From Bacteroidales bacterium (GTDB taxonomy: Bacteria > Bacteroidota > Bacteroidia > Bacteroidales > Prolixibacteraceae): a stretch of DNA of 43,495 nucleotides. The notes under the pieces are model-generated. The model was given only the letters and a program-made list of their open reading frames with translations, was not told where the DNA came from and did no database searches. Position 1 is the stretch's first letter. Every line of letters starts with the position of its first letter. The position numbers and the translations under genes were made by a program. Positions 35,729 through 43,495 of this stretch are shown one piece after another. The stretch covers positions 1-43,495 of the forward strand of contig JAATGF010000109.1 of the NCBI GenBank assembly GCA_015654795.1, in the 5' to 3' direction.

Positions 35729-36949
35729 ATGGTACGTAGGAAACTATTCGAAGATTTACAGGCTCATCTCTTGAAAAAAGAATTTTCCATTATCACCGGT
35801 GCACGGCAAACCGGAAAATCAACCTTGTTGAAACAGTTGGAGGTTTATTGCAAAGAAATGGAGATTCCGGTTGTTTTTCTTAATCTCGAAAATAAAACAA
35901 TACTTGCAGAACTAAACGAAAATCCGCTGAACTTATTGAAATTTATACCGGAACCGAACGGAAGAACAATCGCACTGATCGATGAAATTCAATACCTGGA
36001 TGATCCTTCAAATTTTCTGAAGCTCTTATATGATGAACATTCAGAACAAATTAAGGTGGTGGCAACAGGAAGCAGTGCTTTTTACATCGATAATCAATTC
36101 ACGGATTCGCTTGCTGGCAGAAAAAAAATATTTCAATTATACACCTGTTCATTTGATGAATATCTTGAATTAAGCGGTAAATCAGATCTCAGGGAAGAAA
36201 AAGACCAATTGCTTAAAAACGAGGATTTCAAAAGTACGCTCATCGATTACCTTCGTGTTGAATGGGAGTCGTACATGATTTATGGTGGTTATCCTGCCAT
36301 TGTCACAGAGCCGGATAAACAGGAAAAGATAAATAAGTTAAAGGATATCAGGGATTCCTTTGTGAAAAGAGATATTTTGGAGTCGGGTGTCGTTAACGAA
36401 ACTGCTTTTTTTAACCTTTTCAGAGTCTTGGCAGGTCAGACAGGTGGCATTGTCAATGTCAATGAACTTTCATCTACCCTTCGAATAAAGAACGAAACGG
36501 TGAATAACTTTCTTATAATCATGCAGAAGTGTTTTCACATTTCGCTTATAAAACCGCTTTTCCGGAATCTCAGAAAAGAACTGGTTAAGATGCCCAAAGT
36601 ATTTTTGCTTGATACTGGCTTAAGAAACTGCCTTTTAAATAATTTTCAACCACTTGCTATAAGAACGGACAAAGGCGAATTATGGGAAAATACCGTTTTC
36701 AGAATTCTTGCCGACAAAATTGGTCCGGATGCAATTCAACACTGGCGTACCAGTGCCGGAAATGAAGTTGATTTTGTACTTTCGGACGACGAAAGATTAA
36801 AAGCGATTGAGGCGAAATACGATAGTAACCAGGTAAACCTGAAAAAATACAAACTGTTTACACAAACTTATCCTGAAATTCCGATGCAATTTTTATGGCT
36901 CAATCCATTTAATGAGGATTTTTTCCGAAGAACTTATTTAAACATTTAA
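35729..36949 (+). CDS. AAA ATPase with C-terminal DUF4143 (PD-(D/E)xK-like) domain
   Basis: A 406-residue cytoplasmic protein. Walker A is GARQTGKST (24-32), Walker B is IALIDEIQYL (81-90), and ATGSSAFYI is the sensor region, all as in AAA_14. The C-terminal DUF4143 domain contains NEVDFVL and KAIEAKY, a PD-(D/E)xK nuclease-like arrangement. Such genes are scattered and multicopy in Bacteroidota, and their role is unproven. It has its own exact promoter and lacks any link to glycan metabolism, so it looks like an insertion into PUL3. It ends 18 bp before the GH2 gene, which may therefore depend partly on its promoter. Confidence 0.88.
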   Translation: MVRRKLFEDLQAHLLKKEFSIITGARQTGKSTLLKQLEVYCKEMEIPVVFLNLENKTILAELNENPLNLLKFIPEPNGRTIALIDEIQYLDDPSNFLKLLYDEHSEQIKVVATGSSAFYIDNQFTDSLAGRKKIFQLYTCSFDEYLELSGKSDLREEKDQLLKNEDFKSTLIDYLRVEWESYMIYGGYPAIVTEPDKQEKINKLKDIRDSFVKRDILESGVVNETAFFNLFRVLAGQTGGIVNVNELSSTLRIKNETVNNFLIIMQKCFHISLIKPLFRNLRKELVKMPKVFLLDTGLRNCLLNNFQPLAIRTDKGELWENTVFRILADKIGPDAIQHWRTSAGNEVDFVLSDDERLKAIEAKYDSNQVNLKKYKLFTQTYPEIPMQFLWLNPFNEDFFRRTYLNI

Positions 36950-36967
36950 CAAATAGAACTTCTACTT

Positions 36968-39397
36968 ATGACACTAAAATCATTTTTATGTGCTGCACTA
37001 CTGGTTTTTGCGGCAAGCATTCTTCAGGCAAAGCCGCAATTTGGCAGAGCTTTCCTCTTTAACGAGAATTGGCGGTTTAGCCTGTCGGATGAAAAAGACG
37101 GCGCTCAACCAAAATTCGATGATTCAAAATGGAGATTACTGAATCTCCCTCACGACTGGAGTGTTGAAGGTGTTTATAGTCCCGATAAAGCCAGTGCAAC
37201 CGGTTACCTTCCTGGTGGTATTGCCTGGTACCGAAAATCATTCACCGTACCGGCATCGGAGAAAGGAAATAATGTGTTTATCTATTTCGAAGGCGTTTAC
37301 AATCACAGTGAAGTTTTTATCAACGGACAATCTGTCGGAAAACGGCCGAATGGATATATCTCATTTATGTACGATCTGACCCCATTTCTTAAATACGGGG
37401 AGGAAAATCTAATTTCAGTACGCGTCGATCATTCGCTGGATGCTGATTCACGCTGGTATTCAGGATCGGGTATTTACAGAGATGCTTATCTCGTCTATTC
37501 TTCTCCTGTGCATATCGATTTATGGGGAGTCTATTTTAAAGCCACCAATGTTACTGATAAAAAAGCAGATATTTCGGTTGAGGCCACGATCAATAATAGT
37601 CTTTCAACTGGAGTTAATGTGAAGATTTCGCACGAGATCATTGATCCTGCCTCGGGAAAAGTTGTTGCCAGGGGGTCAAAAAATCTGGAGGTTGGAGGCA
37701 AGCTCAAAGAGACTTTAAAACAGACAATATCTGTTTCTTCACCAAAACTGTGGTCTTTGGAACAACCAAATCTCTACACAATAAAAACAACAGTACAGCA
37801 AAACGGAAAGACAATTGATCAGAATGAGCAGCAATTAGGAATTCGCGAGCTGACTTTCGATCCGAATAAAGGTCTGGCAGTGAATGGTGTTTGGACAAAG
37901 GTAAAAGGTGTTTGTATTCATCATGATGCCGGTTGTTTAGGTTCAGCCGTTCCCCGCGAAGTCTGGAGAAGAAGGTTGCTTACATTAAAAGATATGGGTT
38001 GTAATGGGATCCGGATGACACATAATCCGCAAGCCACTGATGTATATGAATTGTGTGATGAAATAGGACTGCTCGTAATGGATGAAGCCTTTGACGAATG
38101 GGAATTTGCCAAGAAGAAATGGCTAAAAGGGTGGAACATAGGCACTCCCGGATTTCAGGGAGCCGCTTCCTACTTTAATGAATGGAGCGACAAGGATCTT
38201 GGTGATATGGTCAGGCGAGACAGGAATCATCCGTCTGTAATCATGTGGAGCATTGGGAATGAGGTCGATTATCCGAATGACCCGTATTCGCATCCGGTAC
38301 TTGATCATGCAAATATTAACCAACCTGTTCAGGGAGGATATTTACCTGGTAATCCCAAAGCTGAGCGGTTAGGAGGTATTGCAAAACGATTGGCAGGTAT
38401 TGTCCGTGGACTTGATACATCCCGCCCCGTTACGGCTGGTCTGGCAGGTGTCGTAATGTCAAATGAAACAGATTACCCCGCAGCGCTTGACATCACAGGA
38501 TATAATTATACGGAAAATCGGTATGCGCAGGATCATGCCAAATATCCTAAACGGGTCATATTTGGAAGTGAGAACGGACACAGTATGGAGTCCTGGAAAG
38601 TCGTGAGAGATACTGAATATATTTTCGGTCAATTTATCTGGACTGGTATCGATTATCTGGGAGAATCAGGCGCATGGCCATCGAGAGGTTTTTATTCCGG
38701 GTTCCTCGATTTTGGAGGATTTCTCAAACCAAGAGGGCATTTCCGGCAGGCTTTATGGAGCGTAAAACCAGTAACCTACATTGGCACATATCATCTGCCT
38801 GAGAAAAATGATTTTCTGTCAATGGATGCATGGCCAATCTGGAACTATAAAGAGGGTGAGATGATTCGCGTAGTCTGTTACACCAACGCGGCAAAATCCC
38901 GTCTGATATTGAATGGCAAACAAATAGGTGAGATTAAGAATTACAATGACAACACAGGGATCATCTATTGGGATATTCCTTATCAGGATGGAAAATTGGA
39001 AGTTGTAGGATTGGATAAGGACGAAAAAGCAACGTGTAATTATACATTACAATCATCGGGCAGACCTTTTGCGTTAACCGCACAGTCGGATGTATCATCG
39101 ATGAGCAAAAACCGGGGACTTGCCCATGTGGTAGTGCAAGTGGTTGATGAAAAAGGAATCCCTGTTCTTCTTTCTGAAGACGAAGTTACATGCACGATCG
39201 ACGGACCCGCAACGCTGTTAGGTCTCGAAGCGAGTAACAACTCCGACATGGGAAATTATTCAGATAACGTGCAGCATGTTTATCACGGGCGATTGTTGGC
39301 CTACGTGCAGTCAACCGGCAAAACAGGCAACGTAAATCTGACATTTACAGCACCCTGGTTAAAAGAAACAAAAATAACAATCAATATTTCAGAATAA
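36968..39397 (+). CDS. GH2-family glycoside hydrolase, probable beta-galactosidase
   Basis: An 809-residue exported enzyme (signal peptide 1-21, ending LQA). Domains in order: sugar-binding jelly roll (about 24-180), Ig-like domain (about 183-292), and catalytic TIM barrel (about 297-600). Acid/base E432 lies in WSIGNEVDYP and nucleophile E535 in FGSENGHS. A DUF4982-type domain (about 605-700) and a C-terminal GH2 domain 5-like region (LGLEASNNSDMGNYSDN) follow. This architecture is typical of Bacteroidota beta-galactosidases; beta-glucuronidase or another GH2 activity is possible. It lies 9 bp upstream of an FAD enzyme gene and works with the GH35 enzyme on the imported glycan. Confidence 0.93.
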   Translation: MTLKSFLCAALLVFAASILQAKPQFGRAFLFNENWRFSLSDEKDGAQPKFDDSKWRLLNLPHDWSVEGVYSPDKASATGYLPGGIAWYRKSFTVPASEKGNNVFIYFEGVYNHSEVFINGQSVGKRPNGYISFMYDLTPFLKYGEENLISVRVDHSLDADSRWYSGSGIYRDAYLVYSSPVHIDLWGVYFKATNVTDKKADISVEATINNSLSTGVNVKISHEIIDPASGKVVARGSKNLEVGGKLKETLKQTISVSSPKLWSLEQPNLYTIKTTVQQNGKTIDQNEQQLGIRELTFDPNKGLAVNGVWTKVKGVCIHHDAGCLGSAVPREVWRRRLLTLKDMGCNGIRMTHNPQATDVYELCDEIGLLVMDEAFDEWEFAKKKWLKGWNIGTPGFQGAASYFNEWSDKDLGDMVRRDRNHPSVIMWSIGNEVDYPNDPYSHPVLDHANINQPVQGGYLPGNPKAERLGGIAKRLAGIVRGLDTSRPVTAGLAGVVMSNETDYPAALDITGYNYTENRYAQDHAKYPKRVIFGSENGHSMESWKVVRDTEYIFGQFIWTGIDYLGESGAWPSRGFYSGFLDFGGFLKPRGHFRQALWSVKPVTYIGTYHLPEKNDFLSMDAWPIWNYKEGEMIRVVCYTNAAKSRLILNGKQIGEIKNYNDNTGIIYWDIPYQDGKLEVVGLDKDEKATCNYTLQSSGRPFALTAQSDVSSMSKNRGLAHVVVQVVDEKGIPVLLSEDEVTCTIDGPATLLGLEASNNSDMGNYSDNVQHVYHGRLLAYVQSTGKTGNVNLTFTAPWLKETKITINISE

Positions 39398-39405
39398 ACT
39401 TAATA

Positions 39406-41271
39406 ATGAAGAATTTAAGGATTATAATACTATTTTTTACTTTCATTTGCAGCCTGCCATCTACGTTGTTTTCGCAGGTGCTTGTCGAAGCAGAGAGTTT
39501 CACGAACAAAGGCGGATGGGTTGTAGACCAACAATTTACAGATCAGATGGGATCACCATTTTTGATGGCGCACGGACTGGGAAAACCTGTCGCTGATGCT
39601 TCAACCAAAGTTAGCTTTCCGGAAGCAGGAAATTACAATGTATTTGTACGAACACGAAATTGGGTTGGTTATTGGTCTGACAAAGAGACTCCCGGAAAAT
39701 TTAATGTAATCATCAATAATAAGCCGTTGAAGGCGGTTTTTGGAACTCAGGATACAGAATGGAACTGGCAATTTGGGGGTTCAGTAAAGATAAAAGCAGG
39801 AGAATCAAAAGTCTCGCTGCACGATCTTACAGGCTTTAACGGCCGTTGCGATGCAATCCTTTTTAGCAATGATCCTTTATTCCGTCCTGAAAATTCACCG
39901 AAAAAGCTGGCTGCGTTCAGAAAAAAAGCTTTGGGCTTGCCTGAAATACCCGAAACCGCCGGAAAATTTGATTTCGTAGTGATTGGTGGAGGAATGGCCG
40001 GAACCTGTGCTGCCCTTTCGGCTGCACGTCTTGGTGTTAAAGTAGCACTGATTCAGGATCGTCCTGTGCTGGGTGGAAATAACAGTTCCGAAGTTCGTGT
40101 TCATCTGGGTGGACGAATCAACCTGAGCCCCTACCCTGCCTTGGGAAATCTGGTAAATGAGATCGGACCGGTCAAAGGGGGTAATGCCCAACCGGCATCT
40201 TTTTACGAAGATCAGAAAAAATTAGATGCAGTTATAGCCGAGAAAAATATTACGCTCTTTCTCAACTATCGTGCAAACGGCGTTAAAAAAGAGGGTGATC
40301 AAATCAAAGCTGTGCGTGCGGTAAACATCGAAAACTCAAAAGAACTTTACTTTGAAGCGCCTCTTTTTGCCGATTGTACTGGCGACGCAACGATTGGTGT
40401 ACTGGCCGGAGCCGATTTCATGATGGGACGTGAAGGGAAAAGTGATTATGGAGAACCGACAGCTCCCGATGTAAAAGATAAAATGACAATGGGTGCATCG
40501 GTACAATGGTACTCAGAGGAATCATCAAAACCGGAGTTATTCCCTGTCATTCCATGGGGGCTGAATTTTAATGAAAAAAGTGCACAAATAGTAAAAATGG
40601 GCGAATGGACCTGGGAAACAGGTATGAATTACGATCAGGTTAAAGATTTTGAGCGGATCAGAGATTACGGATTAATGGTGGTTTTCTCCAACTGGTCGTA
40701 TCTGAAGAATCGTTTCACAGAGAATCAAAGTTATAAAAACAGCCAGCTCAAATGGGTTGCATATATTGCCGGGAAACGTGAGACACGACGATTGATCGGT
40801 GATCTGGTGCTCAAAGAACAGGATTTAACTGAGGCTATAAACTATCCTGACGGCACTGCTCCAACATCATGGACCATCGACTTACATTATCCCGACCCAA
40901 AGAACACCCGGTACTTTCCCCGGGAGGAATTTCTCTCTATCGCCAAACACAAACCAATTTACCCATACCCTATTCCGTACCGTTGCCTCTATTCGCGCAA
41001 TGTCAACAACCTTTTTATGGCAGGCCGAAATATCAGCGTAACACATGTAGCCCTTGGAACAGTGAGAGTAATGCGCACTACAGGAATGATGGGCGAAGTT
41101 GTTGGTATGGCAGCTGCGGTATGCAAAAAACACCAGGTTCTTCCGCGAAGTATTTATGAACAGTACTTGCCTGAATTAAAAGAACTGATGAATAAAGGCA
41201 CCGGAAAATCGGAAATTCCAAATAATCAAAATTATAATGAAGGTGGTACATTGTTGAAGATATCACAATGA
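39406..41271 (+). CDS. Two-domain protein: N-terminal beta-sandwich plus FAD-dependent oxidoreductase
   Basis: A 621-residue exported protein (signal peptide 1-24). Residues about 25-158 form a carbohydrate-binding-module-like beta-sandwich (VLVEAESFTNKGGWVVD, NYNVFVRTRNWVGYW, RCDAILFSND). The rest is a PF12831-type FAD domain, with FVVIGGGMAGTCAALSAA (190-207), FADCTGDATIGVLAGADF and NLFMAGRNISVTHVALGTVR. It starts 9 bp after the GH2 gene, so the two are tightly coupled. Attachment of a sugar-binding-like module implies a glycan substrate. The chemistry is unknown. Confidence 0.87.
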   Translation: MKNLRIIILFFTFICSLPSTLFSQVLVEAESFTNKGGWVVDQQFTDQMGSPFLMAHGLGKPVADASTKVSFPEAGNYNVFVRTRNWVGYWSDKETPGKFNVIINNKPLKAVFGTQDTEWNWQFGGSVKIKAGESKVSLHDLTGFNGRCDAILFSNDPLFRPENSPKKLAAFRKKALGLPEIPETAGKFDFVVIGGGMAGTCAALSAARLGVKVALIQDRPVLGGNNSSEVRVHLGGRINLSPYPALGNLVNEIGPVKGGNAQPASFYEDQKKLDAVIAEKNITLFLNYRANGVKKEGDQIKAVRAVNIENSKELYFEAPLFADCTGDATIGVLAGADFMMGREGKSDYGEPTAPDVKDKMTMGASVQWYSEESSKPELFPVIPWGLNFNEKSAQIVKMGEWTWETGMNYDQVKDFERIRDYGLMVVFSNWSYLKNRFTENQSYKNSQLKWVAYIAGKRETRRLIGDLVLKEQDLTEAINYPDGTAPTSWTIDLHYPDPKNTRYFPREEFLSIAKHKPIYPYPIPYRCLYSRNVNNLFMAGRNISVTHVALGTVRVMRTTGMMGEVVGMAAAVCKKHQVLPRSIYEQYLPELKELMNKGTGKSEIPNNQNYNEGGTLLKISQ

Positions 41272-41305
41272 CCGGGATGACAAAATCAATGTAAAGTCAT
41301 TGTGA
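41263..41305 (+). other. Inverted repeat overlapping the stop codon of the FAD enzyme gene
   Basis: TCACAATGAC (41263-41272) pairs perfectly with GTCATTGTGA (41296-41305) around a 23-nt loop, and the TGA stop lies within the left arm. No U-tract follows. The 3' side (CTCGAACACATGGTGAAGG) faintly resembles the 33-bp dispersed repeat. Confidence 0.45.
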
Positions 41306-41439
41306 CTCGAACACATGGTGAAGGGGGAAATAACTAATTGAATTGAACATTAGTGAAAATCATAAATGAAATGTTCCTAATTTTGGATTCCGGCAAAAGC
41401 TGAAAATAAAGTAAACTAAACGCTAAACATTTTAATATA

Positions 41440-43254
41440 ATGAACCGAATTTTGATTTCAATGCTGTTTGTTTTATTGTTGCAGGGATGGGGTTGGTCGC
41501 AGGAAAAAAACCATATTTTTAAACTTGGAAAAACCGAGTTTTTGCTGGATGGCAAACCCTTCCGGATAATTTCGGGAGAGATGCATCCGGCACGCATTCC
41601 GGTTGAATACTGGCGTCACCGTATTCAAATGGCCAAGGCAATGGGTTGCAACACAATTGCAGCATATGTATTTTGGAATTACCACGAATCGGAACCTGGC
41701 GTATTCGATTTCCAAACCGAAAATCACAATATTGCCCAATTCATCCGAATTGTCCGGGAAGAAGGTATGTGGCTGATGTTACGCCCGGGGCCCTATGTTT
41801 GTGCAGAATGGGATTTCGGAGGATTACCTTCGTATCTGCTCAGCATACCTGACATCAAAGTACGTTGCATGGATCAACGATATACCGAAGCCGTTGAGCG
41901 ATACGTCAAAGCGCTCGCGCTTCAGGTCAAAGATTTACAAGTAACCAAAGGGGGACCAATTGTTATGGTTCAGGTTGAGAATGAATATGGAAGCTACGGA
42001 AACGATCGGACTTATATGAAATGGCTTGAGGAATTATGGAAGAAAAATGGGATAGATGTACCTTTTTATACCGCCGATGGTGCAACACCCTTTATGCTCG
42101 AAGCGGGATCGTTGCCCGACGCAGCCATTGGTCTTGATCCGGCAGCTAACGAATCGGATTTTGCCGAAGCCACCAAGGCCAACCCAAATGTCCCTTCGTT
42201 TTGCAGCGAATTGTATCCGGGATGGCTCACACATTGGGGTGAAAAGTGGCAACGTCCCGATACCGTCAACCTGATTAAAGATGTTAAATGGTTGATGGAC
42301 AACAAAAAATCATTCAACTTTTATGTGATTCACGGCGGAACCAATTTCGGTTACTGGGCAGGTGCAAACGCATTTAATCCGACTCAATATCAACCAAATG
42401 TAACAAGTTACGATTACGATGCACCCATCAACGAAATGGGGCAGGCAACTCCTAAATATAATGCTTTGCGCAATCTGTTGGCAAAGTATCGACTTTCAAA
42501 ACAAAAACTGCCTGCTATTCCGGCGCCGATGCCGGTTATCGAAATACCCGAAATCACATTTACATCTTCGGCTTCTGTATGGGATAACCTTCCTTCTGCA
42601 ATCGGATCGGCACAGCCCAAACCGATGGAAATGTTTGGACAGAAAGCAGGTTTTATCCTTTATCGCACCAACCTGATTGGTCATAAAAAAGGGAAACTAC
42701 GCATCACCGAACTTCACGACTACGCGACCGTTTTTCTGGATGGCAAGTATATCGGCAAACTCGACCGTACCAAAGCTGAGAACACAATTGATTTGCCCGA
42801 ATCGGCCAATGCGAATCCACAACTCGATATTCTCGTTGAAGGGATGGGACGCATTAATTTTGCCGAATATATGATCGACCGCAAAGGAATTACGGACCGC
42901 GTTTCGCTCAATGGAATGACCCTTATGGACTGGCGGGTATTTACTCTTCCGTTCGATGAAACATATCTGGACATACTGAAATTTAAAGCTGAAAGCACTT
43001 CTCGTCCGGGAATTTTCTTTAAAGGCGAATTTCAGTTAACAATAACAGGCGATACCTATCTTGATGTAAGTCAGTGGGAAAAAGGTATAGTTTGGGTGAA
43101 CGGCCACAACCTCGGAAGATATTGGAAAATTGGACCTCAGAAACAACTCTTTTGTCCGGCTCCATGGCTGAAAAAAGGAAAGAACGAGATCGTGATTTTC
43201 GATATGCATCAACTTAACCCCAAAACTATAAAGGGAGTTAAAACCATGGAATAA
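41440..43254 (+). CDS. GH35 beta-galactosidase, exported
   Basis: A 604-residue retaining beta-galactosidase with a signal peptide (1-20). The TIM barrel carries the GH35 signature GGPIVMVQVENEYGSYG with acid/base E182, and nucleophile E257 in CSELYPGWLTHWGEK. C-terminal beta-sandwich domains include ITELHDYATVFLDG and KGIVWVNGHNLGRYWKIGPQ. Length is normal for bacterial GH35. It is the last gene of PUL3, 168 bp after the FAD enzyme, and a terminator-like hairpin follows. It should remove terminal beta-galactose from the glycan handled by this locus. Confidence 0.95.
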   Translation: MNRILISMLFVLLLQGWGWSQEKNHIFKLGKTEFLLDGKPFRIISGEMHPARIPVEYWRHRIQMAKAMGCNTIAAYVFWNYHESEPGVFDFQTENHNIAQFIRIVREEGMWLMLRPGPYVCAEWDFGGLPSYLLSIPDIKVRCMDQRYTEAVERYVKALALQVKDLQVTKGGPIVMVQVENEYGSYGNDRTYMKWLEELWKKNGIDVPFYTADGATPFMLEAGSLPDAAIGLDPAANESDFAEATKANPNVPSFCSELYPGWLTHWGEKWQRPDTVNLIKDVKWLMDNKKSFNFYVIHGGTNFGYWAGANAFNPTQYQPNVTSYDYDAPINEMGQATPKYNALRNLLAKYRLSKQKLPAIPAPMPVIEIPEITFTSSASVWDNLPSAIGSAQPKPMEMFGQKAGFILYRTNLIGHKKGKLRITELHDYATVFLDGKYIGKLDRTKAENTIDLPESANANPQLDILVEGMGRINFAEYMIDRKGITDRVSLNGMTLMDWRVFTLPFDETYLDILKFKAESTSRPGIFFKGEFQLTITGDTYLDVSQWEKGIVWVNGHNLGRYWKIGPQKQLFCPAPWLKKGKNEIVIFDMHQLNPKTIKGVKTME

Positions 43255-43290
43255 CAAATCGCAAAGCTTAACAATATCCCAACTTGGCCC

Positions 43291-43318
43291 CTTTCACTTT
43301 TGTGAAAGAACCTTTTTT
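43291..43318 (+). terminator. Probable intrinsic terminator after PUL3
   Basis: CTTTCAC (43291-43297) pairs with GTGAAAG (43302-43308) around TTTT, followed after four bases by TTTTTT (43313-43318). The stem is short, so efficiency is uncertain. The rest of the window end shows no gene. Confidence 0.5.
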
Positions 43319-43495
43319 GTGACAAAGAATTAAAGATAAGTAATGAGAAATAAATAATGTCGTAAAACGTTCTTCGTCTCACCTGAACTAGTCCCTTCCT
43401 TTTAGGATGAATTTAGATGAGTTTTATTAAACCGGACTATATTAGAATGTCTTATTTTAGAAAAAGTCATTTTTTGGGAGGACTCCCCATCCCCC

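Noticed and set aside
43476-43495. Short palindrome GGGAGGACTCCC at the window end
   Set aside because: The loop would be too small for a stable hairpin and the window stops there, so nothing can be concluded.
1-43495. tRNA or rRNA genes
   Set aside because: No cloverleaf or conserved rRNA segments were noticed in any intergenic stretch; nothing supports an RNA gene of these types.

Overview
The window is chromosomal DNA from a member of the Bacteroidota, probably a Bacteroidales or Marinilabiliales-type polysaccharide degrader. The evidence is three SusC/SusD outer-membrane pairs, ECF sigma/FecR regulators, TAnnTTTG-type promoter boxes and almost no Shine-Dalgarno sequences. The exact genus is not resolvable by eye.

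Layout. A GH51 arabinofuranosidase (309-1844, minus) is divergent from three polysaccharide utilization loci (PULs) lying head to tail on the plus strand. Each begins sigma - FecR anti-sigma - SusC with STN signalling domain - SusD. PUL1 (2009-11975) adds two DUF1080 (3-keto-glycoside hydrolase-like) proteins around a Tat-signal Gfo/Idh/MocA oxidoreductase. This is the gene content expected for glycoside cleavage through 3-keto intermediates. A decayed 1.4 kb stretch follows, holding an IS110 transposase remnant fused to a frameshifted SNF2 helicase remnant. PUL2 (13385-24072) adds a single large DUF5107-TPR protein. PUL3 (24843-43254) adds three different FAD-dependent oxidoreductases, a GH2 and a GH35 beta-galactosidase-type enzyme, and an AAA/DUF4143 ATPase that looks like an intruder with its own promoter.

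How it works together. Glycan import through each SusCD should signal through the STN domain to FecR and the sigma factor, raising expression of that PUL. Enzymes with export signals trim the glycans outside the cytoplasm.

Most interesting signal. All three FecR-SusC spacers carry the same non-coding architecture on the minus strand. A TACTTTTG promoter box overlaps the SusC start codon (plus strand CAAAAGTATG in all three). It is followed by an intrinsic terminator-like hairpin whose only plus-strand mismatch is always A.C, which becomes a G.U pair in minus-strand RNA. These predict DonS-like cis-antisense RNAs of about 77, 119 and 80 nt. A separate orphan promoter-terminator pair at 24324-24472 predicts another small RNA of about 110 nt. 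Other non-coding signals include a nested palindrome abutting the ATPase promoter, a 33-bp dispersed repeat, and stem-loops after each SusD gene.
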